Assembly: GCF_013409065.1 (NCBI RefSeq) | Contig: NZ_JACBZP010000001.1 | Coordinates: forward strand, 3,110,518 to 3,174,517 | DNA from: Spelaeicoccus albus | GTDB lineage: Bacteria > Actinomycetota > Actinomycetes > Actinomycetales > Brevibacteriaceae | Length of the DNA: 64,000 bases | Direction of reading: 5' to 3' | Shown here: positions 20,519 through 29,212 of the stretch, one piece after another | Position numbering within the stretch: position 1 is the stretch's first letter | Layout: every line of letters starts with the position of its first letter | Translations under genes and position numbers: made by a program | The notes under the pieces: generated by a model | Databases searched by the model: none | What the model was told of the DNA's origin: nothing | The model's input: the letters and a program-made list of their open reading frames with translations, nothing else

Positions 20519-21057
20519 GAGGTCACAATCTCGACGGCGTCGTCGCCGTCGGTCTCGAGTAGTTTGACCTGCACGCGCTCGGCCAGCGCGGTCGGCAGGT
20601 TTTTGCCGACGTGATCGGCCCGGATGGGAAGTTCTCGGTGGCCGCGGTCGACGAGCACGGCCAACCGGACGATGCGCGGCCGGCCCAGGTCGCCGAGCGC
20701 GTCGAGTGCCGAGCGGATGGTGCGGCCCGAATACAGCACGTCGTCGACGAGGACCACTGTCTTGTCGTCGATGCCGGTGCGCGGCAGTTCGGTGGCGCCG
20801 ACCGGCCGGATCGGATGGCGCGAAAGATCGTCGCGGTGCATGGTGATGTCGAGGCTGCCGCAGAGCGCGTCGGCATCGCTGCGCCCCTCGACGTCCGCGA
20901 TCTTCTCGGCGAGCCGGCGGGCCAACGGTACCCCGCGGGTCGGAATTCCGAGGACGACAAGGTCGTCGGCGCCCTTATTGTGCTCAAGCACTTCGAAAGC
21001 GATGCGAGCAATGGCTCTGCGGATCTCTGCCGCGTCCAGAACGAGACGTGACGGCAC
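20515..21057 (-). CDS. pyrR: PyrR, pyrimidine operon regulator and uracil phosphoribosyltransferase
   Basis: PyrR binds pyr leader RNA in response to UMP and also has uracil phosphoribosyltransferase activity. The PRPP-binding signature [18 protein letters not shown] is clear. The frame is open to a GTG at 21081, but that GTG lies inside the loop of the PyrR-binding RNA motif and has no ribosome-binding site. The GTG at 21057 has AAGGGGG six bases upstream and gives a normal 180-residue protein. It is the first gene of the pyr run. Confidence 0.95.
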   Translation of the reverse strand: MPSRLVLDAAEIRRAIARIAFEVLEHNKGADDLVVLGIPTRGVPLARRLAEKIADVEGRSDADALCGSLDITMHRDDLSRHPIRPVGATELPRTGIDDKTVVLVDDVLYSGRTIRSALDALGDLGRPRIVRLAVLVDRGHRELPIRADHVGKNLPTALAERVQVKLLETDGDDAVEIVTS

Positions 21058-21061
21058 TATG

Positions 21062-21100
21062 ATCCCCCTTCCCCGCCTCACGGGACGGTCGTTAAAGGAG
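21062..21100 (-). promoter_or_regulatory. PyrR-binding RNA leader element
   Basis: On the minus strand, 21087-21074 reads CGTCCCGTGAGGCG. This matches the PyrR-binding consensus ARUCCNGNGAGGYU at 12 of 14 positions. It is flanked by TTTAACGAC upstream and GGGAAGGGGG downstream, the form seen in actinobacterial pyrR leaders. The ribosome-binding site of pyrR follows immediately, so bound PyrR would be expected to block translation rather than cause attenuation. A TACGAT hexamer about 10 bases upstream of the element may be the -10 box, giving a short leader. Confidence 0.8.
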
Positions 21101-21224
21101 TGGTTGACTCCATCGTATCAGCGCCGCCGGTGCGCCGGAGACCGGGAGTGACGTAGAGTCGGACGACCGCGCGTGCGCCAGCCGCACGCCGTCCCGGCCA
21201 CCGCCTGAACGACAAGGATCGACA

Positions 21225-22481
21225 ATGACCAAGCGTGAAACGCACCCGTACACCGGCACCGTCAAAAAGCTGTTATGGCGTTCCGCACTGGCTTTCGCCG
21301 GCACGCAGGCAGCCGTGATCGGCGGCCTTGTCGCCACGGACGCCGTGAAGAAATCCCAGCGCAAGAAGCGCACCGGGTTTCCGCGGCCCGGCACGTACAC
21401 CAGCAGCGTGTCGGACGCCGTGACGACCGTGTACACGTACGGTGCCGACCTTTACGACGCCATGATCGACGAGATCGACAAGGCCGAAAGGCACGTGTTC
21501 ATTCAAAGCTACATTTGGAAGGACGACGAGACCGGCAGACGATTCAAGGATGCACTGGGCCGTGCCGCCGAACGCGGCGTCGACGTCTTCGTCAGCTACG
21601 ACGGTTTCGCCAATCTCGTTGTCCGGCCCCGTTTTTACCGGTTCCATCCGAGCGTGCACGTGCTGCGCTCGCCGATTTTCCGCCCCGGCATCATCTTTGC
21701 CAACCCGCGCTCGACCGGGCTCGATCATCGAAAGATCCTCGTTGTCGACGACCGGGTCGGATTCGTCGGCGGATACAACATCGGAGCTCCGTACGCCACC
21801 GAATGGCGCGATACGCATTTACGGATCGAAGGCCGCTCGGTCTGGGAGCTGCGGCATGCTTTCATCAGCTTTTGGAACAACACGCGTACTAGCCGGCACC
21901 CGGAGCTGCCCGACCCGGGAGCCGGCTTTTGGGAGCCGCGGCTCCGGTCGGTCAGCAATGCGCCGGCAGGCATGGTCTTCCCCATCCGGGGCGTCTACCT
22001 GGCGGCCATCAACAGGGCGACCAGCCATATCTTCATCACCACGGCCTATTTCATCCCGGACGGGCAGATTCTCGATGCGCTGACGGCCGCGTCCCGGCGC
22101 GGCGTCGACGTGCGCGTGCTGGTGCCCGAGGAGTCGAACCACGTGCTCTCCGACTGGCTCTCCCGAGGGTTTTACTCCGAACTGTTGGACGCCGGCGTGA
22201 CGATCCTGCTGTACGAGAACGCCATGGTGCACGCCAAGACCGCCACCATCGACGGCAAATGGACGACGGTGGGCACCGCCAATATCGACAGATTGAGCCT
22301 GAGCGGCAATTACGAGATCAACATGGAGCTCTACGACGACAAGCTCGCAGCCGATATGGAGCGGATCTTCGAGGTGGACAGCGGAAACAGCCGCGTGCTC
22401 ACGCCCGAGGAATGGCAGCGCCGGAATGTCGTGGCGCGGTTCGCCGAACTCGTTCTCGTGCCGTTGCGGCCGTTGCTCTAA
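21225..22481 (+). CDS. Cardiolipin synthase-like phospholipase D family protein
   Basis: The 418-residue protein has one N-terminal hydrophobic helix (about 16-38) and two PLD domains, each with an HxK(x)4D motif: DHRKILVVDDRVGFVGGYN near 167-185 and VHAKTATIDGKWTTVGTAN near 335-353. This is the layout of cardiolipin synthases, which transfer a phosphatidyl group at the membrane. The gene is transcribed divergently from pyrR, and its stop overlaps the nusB stop on the other strand. In close relatives nusB and pyrR are usually neighbours, so this gene looks inserted. Confidence 0.9.
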   Translation: MTKRETHPYTGTVKKLLWRSALAFAGTQAAVIGGLVATDAVKKSQRKKRTGFPRPGTYTSSVSDAVTTVYTYGADLYDAMIDEIDKAERHVFIQSYIWKDDETGRRFKDALGRAAERGVDVFVSYDGFANLVVRPRFYRFHPSVHVLRSPIFRPGIIFANPRSTGLDHRKILVVDDRVGFVGGYNIGAPYATEWRDTHLRIEGRSVWELRHAFISFWNNTRTSRHPELPDPGAGFWEPRLRSVSNAPAGMVFPIRGVYLAAINRATSHIFITTAYFIPDGQILDALTAASRRGVDVRVLVPEESNHVLSDWLSRGFYSELLDAGVTILLYENAMVHAKTATIDGKWTTVGTANIDRLSLSGNYEINMELYDDKLAADMERIFEVDSGNSRVLTPEEWQRRNVVARFAELVLVPLRPLL

Positions 22482-22888
22482 TACCCGAGTGACGGCTTCA
22501 TGTCGAGGATCCGGCCCAGCAGGCCGCTGACGAAGCCGGGCGAATCGTCCGTCGAAAGCTTGCGGACCAGGTCGACGGCCTCATCGACGGCCACGGGGCC
22601 GTCCACGTCGTCGTTGAACAAGATCTCCCAAGCGCCGATCCGCAACGCCGCCCTGTCGACTGCCGGCATGCGGGTCAACGGCCACCCTTGCGAATAGGTC
22701 TCGAGCAATTCGTCGATCTCATCGGTGTGCGATGCGACGCCGCGCACCAGTTCCGCCGAATACTCGCGCATGGGATAGTCGGCGTCCGAGCTGCGGGTTT
22801 CCAGCATGCTGAGCGGCGCAATACCGCGTTGTTCCGCCTCGTAGAGAACGTCGAGCGCCCGTTTCCGGGATTTACTGCGTGCTCCCAC
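22478..22888 (-). CDS. nusB: Transcription antitermination factor NusB
   Basis: NusB binds boxA RNA with S10 (NusE) to prevent early termination in rRNA operons. The 136-residue all-helical protein begins MGARSKSRKRALDVLYEAEQ and has LPAVDRAALRIGAWEIL-type helices. It starts one base into the efp stop. Its stop codon overlaps the end of the convergent PLD gene. Confidence 0.96.
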   Translation of the reverse strand: MGARSKSRKRALDVLYEAEQRGIAPLSMLETRSSDADYPMREYSAELVRGVASHTDEIDELLETYSQGWPLTRMPAVDRAALRIGAWEILFNDDVDGPVAVDEAVDLVRKLSTDDSPGFVSGLLGRILDMKPSLGY

Positions 22889-23448
22889 TAGTTGACGCGG
22901 CCCAAGTATTCGCCCGAGCGGGTGTCGACCTTGATCTTGGTTCCTTGCTCCAAGAACAACGGCACCTGGATCTCGTACCCCGTCTCGAGCGTTGCGGACT
23001 TCGATCCGCCCGACGAACGGTCGCCTTGCAGGCCCGGCTCGGTGTAGGTGATCTCAAGCGCCACCGACGGCGGCATTTCCACGTACAGCGGGACACCGTC
23101 GTGCATGGCGACCTGGATGCTCTGGCTTTCGAGAAGATAGTGGGCCGCATCGCCGACGGTCTTCTCGGGCACGTTGATCTGCTCGTAGTCGGAGTTGTCC
23201 ATGAACACGAAATCGGTGCCGTCGTGGTAGAGGTACTGCATGTCGCGACGGTCCACATTTGCCGTTTCGACCTTGGTGCCGGCGTTGAACGTCTTGTCGA
23301 CGGTCTTGCCGGACAGCACGTTCTTCAGCTTGGTGCGCACGAACGCCGGTCCCTTGCCCGGTTTGACGTGCTGGAACTCCACGACGGACCACAATTGTCC
23401 TTCGAGGTTGAGCACCAAGCCGTTCTTCAGATCGTTGGTCGAAGCCAC
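22888..23448 (-). CDS. efp: Translation elongation factor P
   Basis: EF-P relieves ribosome stalling at proline stretches. The 186-residue protein has the three OB/KOW-like domains. The domain I loop reads [13 protein letters not shown], with the lysine at the usual tip position, and the C-terminal signature ends LGRVN. The context aroB-efp-nusB-pyrR is conserved, except that about 2.1 kb has been added between aroB and efp here. Confidence 0.97.
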   Translation of the reverse strand: MASTNDLKNGLVLNLEGQLWSVVEFQHVKPGKGPAFVRTKLKNVLSGKTVDKTFNAGTKVETANVDRRDMQYLYHDGTDFVFMDNSDYEQINVPEKTVGDAAHYLLESQSIQVAMHDGVPLYVEMPPSVALEITYTEPGLQGDRSSGGSKSATLETGYEIQVPLFLEQGTKIKVDTRSGEYLGRVN

Positions 23449-23628
23449 TCGCGTTTCCCCTATAGGTTGTCAAGAATTACTCGAGAACAGAATACCGAAT
23501 CGGACCGCCGGGCCCGGAGTTCCCCGGGAATCCTCACCACACGGCCGCAATCAAGGGTACCCGCCCCGGCAAAAATTCCGCGAATCGAGCGCTCCGGCCC
23601 CGCCCGTCCCCGCTCCCCGTCCTCAACC

Positions 23629-23698
23629 GCAAAACGCGCCGCCGCGTCGGGAACGCGCCGTCAGAACGGCGCGTTCCCGACGCGGCGGCGCGTTTTGC
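23629..23698. repeat. 70-bp perfect palindrome, copy 1 of a family
   Basis: Two 33-bp arms (23629-23661 and 23666-23698) are perfect inverse complements around a four-base loop, CAGA. The ends read GCAAAACGC and GCGTTTTGC. A partial second right end (CGGCGGCGCGTTTTGC) follows at 23702-23717, next to the stop of the hydrolase gene. The right arm matches copy 3 (39285-39354) at nearly all positions. It could act as a transcription-blocking hairpin, but no T-run follows, and the family form suggests a mobile palindromic repeat. Confidence 0.9.
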
Positions 23699-23727
23699 AC
23701 ACGGCGGCGCGTTTTGCAGCCCGTGGA

Positions 23728-24405
23728 TTACTTTGCCGCCTCCGCGAGCAGCCCGGCCAGTTCGGCGGGTTTGGTGTACATCGGCCAGTGGCCGGAGTCG
23801 ATGTCGAAGTACTCGACATGGCGGGCGGCCGCCAGTTCGGGCACATCGCCGCCCTCGATCCACTCCTTGGCGTCCGCCGGGCCGTATTCGGGGCAAATCA
23901 AAACGGTCGGCACGTCGAACCGCGCGTCATCCGTATAGGCAACCGCCGCGGTGCTCACCGCTTCGGGCACTGGAATGGCTGCCGCGGCGATCCGGCGCTT
24001 GGCGTCCTCGCTCAAATCAGCGGAGTCCGGGCCGTCGAAGGGTTCCCAACCGGGAAACGGCATCACGCCGCCCTCGGCGGGGAAGAAATCGGCGTACGCC
24101 TCCCCGGCAGTGGTGGGAAACCCGCCGATCAACACCGTCTTGGCCACGCGACCGGCCCGTGCGTCGGCGGCCAGCCACGCGAGCGTGCTCGCAGCCGAGT
24201 GTCCGACTACCACGGGTTTGCCGGACGCCGCGTCGACTGCCTCGACGACTGCCGCCACCTGGTCGTCGAGCGTCGCCGCATCGCCGTCCCCTTGGCCGGG
24301 CAGCGTGATCGGCACCGGGCGGTGTCCCAGATCGGCGAGCTTCGCTGCAACGTCGTCCCACGCCGAGTCGTCGAGCCAGAGTCCGGCGATGAGCAGAATG
24401 TCCAT
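23728..24405 (-). CDS. Alpha/beta hydrolase
   Basis: The 225-residue alpha/beta-hydrolase-fold protein has the nucleophile elbow VVGHSAAS (serine) and the C-terminal catalytic histidine in DSGHWPMYTKP. An acidic residue in the PTVLICPEYGPADAKEW region may complete the triad. It resembles small esterase or salicylate-esterase-like hydrolases; the substrate is unknown. The ATG at 24405 (MDILLIAGLW) has GGAG upstream and is preferred over the longer open frame. It is divergent from a WYL regulator, which may control it, and the pair is bracketed by 70-bp palindromes. Confidence 0.85.
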   Translation of the reverse strand: MDILLIAGLWLDDSAWDDVAAKLADLGHRPVPITLPGQGDGDAATLDDQVAAVVEAVDAASGKPVVVGHSAASTLAWLAADARAGRVAKTVLIGGFPTTAGEAYADFFPAEGGVMPFPGWEPFDGPDSADLSEDAKRRIAAAAIPVPEAVSTAAVAYTDDARFDVPTVLICPEYGPADAKEWIEGGDVPELAAARHVEYFDIDSGHWPMYTKPAELAGLLAEAAK

Positions 24406-24538
24406 GATGCGTCTCCTTTCATTGCTTCCGCCTACTGCCTCGGACATCGGTCCGGCGGACGCGTTGTGCTCAACACGTTAGGAGGTGTTCCGGACGATCG
24501 GCTTCCGGATAGCCTCGGCTCATGCTTATTCTTTTGAC

Positions 24539-25513
24539 ATGGCTACCGAGTCGAGCCCGACCGCGCGGGCGCTGCGTGCGCTCGAGGTATTGCAATTCTC
24601 CCCCGGCGTACAGGCCGGCGAGCTCGCCGAGCGCCTGGGCGTCACGGAGCGGGCGGCGCGCCGCTATGTCGAAATTCTCCGCGAGGCGGGCATACCCGTC
24701 GAGTCGTCCCGCGGACCGTACGGCGGCTACCGGCTCGGGCGGGGCACCAGGTTGCCTCCCGTCGTCTTCACCGAGGCCGAAGCGCTGGGCCTGGTGATGG
24801 CGGCTCTGGACGGCGGCACGTTCCCGGCGGGCGCCGAAGACGTCACCGGCGCGGCCTTGGGCAAGGTCATTCGCGCGCTTCCGGACGCCCTGGGCCGTAA
24901 AGCGGCCGAACTGCGGGAAAACGCGTCGACCGCGCCGGCGCCGAGGTCCCGGCCCCATCCGGCGGTCGCCGGCGAGCTCGCGGCAGCAGTTGCCGACCGG
25001 TCGGTCGTCGACATCACCTACAGCAACCGCCCGGGCCGCGAATGGGACGATCGCGTGGATCCGTGGGCGGTCGTTGTGCGGCACGGATACTGGTACCTGC
25101 TGTGTTTTTCGCACGGCCGCGAAGCGATCCGGACGTATCGCGTCGACCGCGTTCGTTCGGTGCGACGGTCGGCGGACACGTTCACGCCGCCGGCCGATCT
25201 TGATCCGGTGGCGGTGCTGGAGGAAAATCTCGGCATCGGCTGGGACTTCGAAACCCGAGTGCGATTCGATGCGCCGGCCGGGGACGTGTCGGAGTGGATC
25301 CATCCCGCCATGGGCAAGCTCACGGCGTCCGGCACTGGATGCGTGCTGAACGGCAGCACCGGCAATCCGGAGATGTACGTGCAGGAATGGCTGGCGTGTG
25401 TGCCTTACCAATTCCACATCGAGGGCGGACCCGAGCTCTGCGAGGCGGCCCGGACATTTGCCCGCCGCATCGCCAAAGCCGTCAACCACCGCAAAGCGCC
25501 CCGCCGCGTATAA
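24539..25513 (+). CDS. WYL-domain transcriptional regulator (HTH + WYL)
   Basis: The 324-residue product has an N-terminal HTH (LAERLGVTERAARRYVEILR), the GPYGGYRLG wing, and a central WYL domain (about 140-235, with VVRHGYWYLLCFSHGREAIR then TYRVDRV), followed by the WCX part. Such proteins bind DNA and small ligands or nucleic acids. The ATG at 24539 (MATESSPTA) is chosen. A TATTCT at 24527-24532, six bases before the ATG, would give a leaderless mRNA. The last codons and the TAA lie inside palindrome copy 2. Confidence 0.88.
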   Translation: MATESSPTARALRALEVLQFSPGVQAGELAERLGVTERAARRYVEILREAGIPVESSRGPYGGYRLGRGTRLPPVVFTEAEALGLVMAALDGGTFPAGAEDVTGAALGKVIRALPDALGRKAAELRENASTAPAPRSRPHPAVAGELAAAVADRSVVDITYSNRPGREWDDRVDPWAVVVRHGYWYLLCFSHGREAIRTYRVDRVRSVRRSADTFTPPADLDPVAVLEENLGIGWDFETRVRFDAPAGDVSEWIHPAMGKLTASGTGCVLNGSTGNPEMYVQEWLACVPYQFHIEGGPELCEAARTFARRIAKAVNHRKAPRRV

Positions 25514-25560
25514 AGCGCGAAGTCATGACGGGGCGGGCTATACGCCGCGGGGCGTTTTGC
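25491..25560. repeat. 70-bp palindrome, copy 2, overlapping the WYL gene stop
   Basis: This imperfect palindrome is centred on GTCATGAC (25522-25529). Its arms start GCAAAGCGCC and end GGCGTTTTGC and carry matching GCGTATA/TATACGC segments. It lies between the convergent WYL and aroKB genes and supplies the last seven codons and the stop of the WYL gene. Its length is exactly that of copies 1 and 3. It could serve as a bidirectional terminator. Confidence 0.85.
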
Positions 25561-25569
25561 GAAGGGGAA

Positions 25570-27351
25570 TTAGCCGAGACCGCCGACGGTCGTCAAATTA
25601 CCCCGCGGTCCCTCCGCCGCGATTTCGGCGAACGCGGCCTGCATGATTGCCGGATCGGGGCCGGCCAGCCGGGTGGTGCGGCCGGTACGGCCGTCCAAGA
25701 CCACGAACCGCAACAGCGACCCGCGTGCCTTCTTGTCCCGGGCCATCGCCTCGAGCAGTTTGGGCCACCGGTCGCCTCGATAGGTCACCGGCAGTTTGAG
25801 CTTCGACAGGATCGCCCGGTGCCTGTCGACCACGTCATCGGGCAGCCCCGAGGCCATCCGGGCCAGTTCGGCCACGTACACCATGCCGATGCTGACGGCG
25901 GCGCCGTGCGGCCACTGATAACGCTCGGCGTATTCAATGGCGTGCCCCAGCGTGTGACCGTAATTGAGGATCTCCCGCTCCCCCGATTCACGCAGGTCGT
26001 TGCCGACCACGCGGGCCTTGACAGCCACGGCGCGTTGAATGAGCTCACGCAGTATGGGCCCGTCCGGGTCGATGATCTGCTCGAGCGGATTGTCCTCGAC
26101 CAGTTCGAGGATGCGCTCGTCCTCGATGAATCCGATCTTCACGATCTCCGCCATCCCCGACAACAGCTGCCGTTCGGGAAGCGTGCGCAGGGACTCCAGG
26201 TCGATGAGCACGCCGGCGGGCGGGTGGAACACTCCGACCAGGTTCTTGCCCTCGGACGTGTTGATGCCGGTCTTGCCGCCGACCGCCGCGTCCACCATGG
26301 CCAGCAGGGTGGTGGGAATGTGCACGACCCTGACGCCGCGCAGCCACGTGGCCGCCACGAACCCGGCAAGATCGGTCACCGTGCCGCCACCCACCGAGAC
26401 GATGGCGTCCGACCGGGTGAAGTCGGATTGGCCGAGAATCGTCCAGCAAAACCCTGCCACCGGTTGCAGTTTGGCCTCTTCGCCGTCCGGAATCTCGGCG
26501 GCTATCGCGTTGTAACCGCGGCCGGCGAGCTCTTCGCGGACCGTCTCTCCGGTCGCCTGCAATGCGCGCGGATAGACAACGAGCACGCGTTCGCACGCCT
26601 CGCCCAGGAGCCCGGGCAGCTCGGTCAACAGCCCGGTGCCGATGATTGCCTGATAGTCGTCCGGCCTGGCGGGCGTCGATCCGACGTCGATACGGGTGGT
26701 TGACGTCATTGATGACCTTTCGATGGAGTTGGAGTCGTCACCGGCGAGTCGTTCCTCGTACGCGGCAAGGGCGGCGGTCACCCGATCGACGACGGTGGCG
26801 GGAGACACGCTGCTGCTGGGCACGATGAGGTCGGCGACCTCCCGGTAGACCGGTTCGCGTTCGGCGGCGAGCCGCGTCCATTGTTCCAGCGGGGTTTCGG
26901 CGGAGCCATCGGCCAGCAGCGGTCGGCTCGAGTTCTTGATCCGTGCGGCAACCGTTGCCGCGTCGATGGTGATGTACACCACCGTGACGCCGGACGACGT
27001 CAGCTGGGCCCGCGTCTCGGCGTCCAGCACGGCGCCGCCTCCGAGCGACACGATCCCGGGGGTTTCGGCAACGGTTCGCACGGCCGAATCGACGGCCCGG
27101 CGTTCGATCCGGCGGAACGCGGGTTCGCCGTCGCGGCGGAAGATCTCGCGAATCGGGCCGGCATCTTCGACGATCATGGCGTCGGTGTCGTACATGGGTA
27201 CGTCGAAAGTTTCGGACAGCAGCCGGGCCAGCGTCGTCTTGCCGGCGGCCGGAGGTCCGACAAGGACGACGTGCTGCGGCAGCTTGGGCCGGGGTTTCTG
27301 CCGCGGCGGGTGCGGCACGGGCCGCGTTGGCGGTCCGAACGGGATAGACAT
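25570..27351 (-). CDS. aroKB: Shikimate kinase / 3-dehydroquinate synthase in one reading frame
   Basis: One uninterrupted 593-codon frame holds AroK (residues about 1-190; P-loop VGPPAAGKTT, IVSLGGGAVLD and RPLLADG) and AroB (from about 215; VSVGGGTVTDLAGFVAATW, DAAVGGKTGIN and GHTLGHAIEY). These enzymes catalyse two steps of the shikimate pathway. No stop separates them, so a fused protein is expected. An internal ATG at 26709 (MTSTTRIDVG) with GAAAGG eight bases upstream could also give free AroB of 379 residues. In most relatives the two genes only overlap or touch. It starts one base after the aroC stop. Confidence 0.9.
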   Translation of the reverse strand: MSIPFGPPTRPVPHPPRQKPRPKLPQHVVLVGPPAAGKTTLARLLSETFDVPMYDTDAMIVEDAGPIREIFRRDGEPAFRRIERRAVDSAVRTVAETPGIVSLGGGAVLDAETRAQLTSSGVTVVYITIDAATVAARIKNSSRPLLADGSAETPLEQWTRLAAEREPVYREVADLIVPSSSVSPATVVDRVTAALAAYEERLAGDDSNSIERSSMTSTTRIDVGSTPARPDDYQAIIGTGLLTELPGLLGEACERVLVVYPRALQATGETVREELAGRGYNAIAAEIPDGEEAKLQPVAGFCWTILGQSDFTRSDAIVSVGGGTVTDLAGFVAATWLRGVRVVHIPTTLLAMVDAAVGGKTGINTSEGKNLVGVFHPPAGVLIDLESLRTLPERQLLSGMAEIVKIGFIEDERILELVEDNPLEQIIDPDGPILRELIQRAVAVKARVVGNDLRESGEREILNYGHTLGHAIEYAERYQWPHGAAVSIGMVYVAELARMASGLPDDVVDRHRAILSKLKLPVTYRGDRWPKLLEAMARDKKARGSLLRFVVLDGRTGRTTRLAGPDPAIMQAAFAEIAAEGPRGNLTTVGGLG

Positions 27352-27352
27352 A

Positions 27353-28540
27353 TCAGCTCTGCAGGTTCTCCGGGATGGATGCCCGGTACGAGGCAATATT
27401 CCGCGCGGTCTCGGCAAGCGAATCGCCGCCGAACTTTTCGACGACGGCGCCGGCCACCACCAGGGCGACCATGGCCTCGGCCACCACTCCCGCGGCGGGA
27501 ACCGCACACACGTCCGAGCGTTGATGGTGCGCGGTGGCCGCCTCGCCGGTGGACACGTCAACGGTGCGCAGTGCGCGCGGCACGGTGGCGATCGGTTTCA
27601 TTGCGGCGCGCACGCGCAGCGGATCGCCGGTGCTCATCCCGCCTTCCGTTCCGCCTGCCCGCCCGGACGCACGGTGGACTTTGCCGCCGTCCCGGATGAT
27701 CTCGTCGTGCGCGGCGCTGCCGCGGCGTGCGGCGGTTTTGAATCCGTCGCCGATCTCGACGCCCTTGATGGCTTGAATGCCCATCAGCGCTCCGGCAAGC
27801 CGCGAGTCCAGTCGCCGGTCCCAGTGCACGTGCGACCCGAGGCCGGGCGGCGTTCCGTAGCACACGACTTCGACGATGCCGCCCAGCGTGTCGCCTGCCT
27901 TTTTGGCGTCGTCCACTTCGGCGACCATCCTCTCGGACGTCGCCCGGTGGAAGCAGCGCATCGGGTCGGCATCAAGCGCCGGGACGTCGTCCGCGCCGGG
28001 CAGCGGGGCGTCGGCAGGCACCTCGATGGGGCCCAGTCCGACGGTGTGCGACACGACGGTGATGCCGACGCCGGCCAGGAAGTTCTCGGCGACCGAGCCG
28101 AGCGCCACGCGGGTGGCGGTCTCCCGGGCCGACGCGCGCTCGAGCACGGGCCGGGCCTCGTCGAAACCGTATTTTTGCATGCCGACGAAATCAGCGTGCC
28201 CCGGCCGCGGCCGCGTCAACGGCGCATTGCGGGCCAGCCCGTCGAGCACTTCCGCTTCGACCGGGTCGGCCGCCATGACCTGTTCCCATTTCGGCCATTC
28301 CGTGTTCGCCACCTCGATGGCCACCGGCCCGCCCTGCGTCAGGCCGTGCCGGACGCCGCCGATCAGCCGGACGGCGTCCTTCTCGAACGACATCCGGGCG
28401 CCGCGGCCGTATCCGAGCCGCCGCCTGGCCAGGGCATTCTGCACGTCTTCGGTGGTCAGAGGCACCGACGCGGGTAAGCCTTCGAGAATTCCGACAAGAG
28501 CCGGGCCGTGTGATTCCCCCGCAGTCAGCCAACGCAACAT
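27353..28540 (-). CDS. aroC: Chorismate synthase
   Basis: AroC converts EPSP to chorismate with reduced FMN. The 395-residue protein begins [19 protein letters not shown] (signature 1) and contains [12 protein letters not shown] and the C-terminal signature [19 protein letters not shown]. Homology fixes the ATG at 28540; the longer open frame upstream is noise. It overlaps the prepilin peptidase gene by 16 bases. Confidence 0.97.
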   Translation of the reverse strand: MLRWLTAGESHGPALVGILEGLPASVPLTTEDVQNALARRRLGYGRGARMSFEKDAVRLIGGVRHGLTQGGPVAIEVANTEWPKWEQVMAADPVEAEVLDGLARNAPLTRPRPGHADFVGMQKYGFDEARPVLERASARETATRVALGSVAENFLAGVGITVVSHTVGLGPIEVPADAPLPGADDVPALDADPMRCFHRATSERMVAEVDDAKKAGDTLGGIVEVVCYGTPPGLGSHVHWDRRLDSRLAGALMGIQAIKGVEIGDGFKTAARRGSAAHDEIIRDGGKVHRASGRAGGTEGGMSTGDPLRVRAAMKPIATVPRALRTVDVSTGEAATAHHQRSDVCAVPAAGVVAEAMVALVVAGAVVEKFGGDSLAETARNIASYRASIPENLQS

Positions 28541-29211
28541 ACTGACGATCCTACTGAAAGCGCTCCGGCCGCGATGACGGACGTCCACGCACCGAACAGC
28601 AGAAACGGTCCGTAGGCAATGGAATCCCGCGCGCTGCGGCGTCCGGCGGCCACCAATGCCAAGGCCGCCAGCCCCGCCGCGACGACGCCGACAAGCAGCC
28701 CGGCCAGGCCGACGACCGGGTGGACCGCGCCTGCTGCCAGGCCGAGCAGCACGGCCGTCTTGATGTCGCCCTTGCCGAGGCCCGATCCGGGCAACGCTCG
28801 AATCCCGGCGAAGAACGCGCCGCCGGCCGCGCCGGTCAGGGCCGATCCCAAGGCGAGGGTCGTCACGGCCCCGGAGCGGCCGATCTCGGCGGCCAGGCAG
28901 GCTGCGCACGCGGCGATGCCGGGCCACACGATCCGGTCGGGCAGGCGGTGCAGGCGGACGTCGAAGAAGCCGAGCGCCGGGGTCGCACCGGCCACCACGC
29001 CCAACAGCACGGAACGCGGCCACGGCCCGGAAGCCACCGGCCATGCGCACACGGCAAGGGCCCCGGCCGCCAGACACGTCACCGCGGTCCAGACCATCGG
29101 GGCGCGCCGGCCGTGCCACGCCAGCCGGACGGCGTCCGCCGGGCCCACGATCGCCGGCCCGGCCGCCCCGATCACGAGGGCCGCGAGGACTGCCAGCGCG
29201 GGCGCGACCAT
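28525..29211 (-). CDS. A24-family prepilin peptidase-like protein
   Basis: The 228-residue, largely hydrophobic product has the two aspartate motifs of type IV prepilin peptidases: [17 protein letters not shown] (near 103-119) and [12 protein letters not shown]. It lacks the cysteine-rich methylase loop of PilD and is close to the TadV/CpaA-like short form. No pilin or secretion genes are in the window. The place between aroE and aroC is common in actinobacteria, so the target is elsewhere. aroE ends one base upstream. Confidence 0.85.
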   Translation of the reverse strand: MVAPALAVLAALVIGAAGPAIVGPADAVRLAWHGRRAPMVWTAVTCLAAGALAVCAWPVASGPWPRSVLLGVVAGATPALGFFDVRLHRLPDRIVWPGIAACAACLAAEIGRSGAVTTLALGSALTGAAGGAFFAGIRALPGSGLGKGDIKTAVLLGLAAGAVHPVVGLAGLLVGVVAAGLAALALVAAGRRSARDSIAYGPFLLFGAWTSVIAAGALSVGSSVCCVG

Positions 29212-29212
29212 G

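Noticed and set aside
21057-21081. pyrR start at the GTG at 21081
   Set aside because: That GTG lies within the PyrR-binding loop and has no Shine-Dalgarno; the GTG at 21057 has AAGGGGG six bases upstream.
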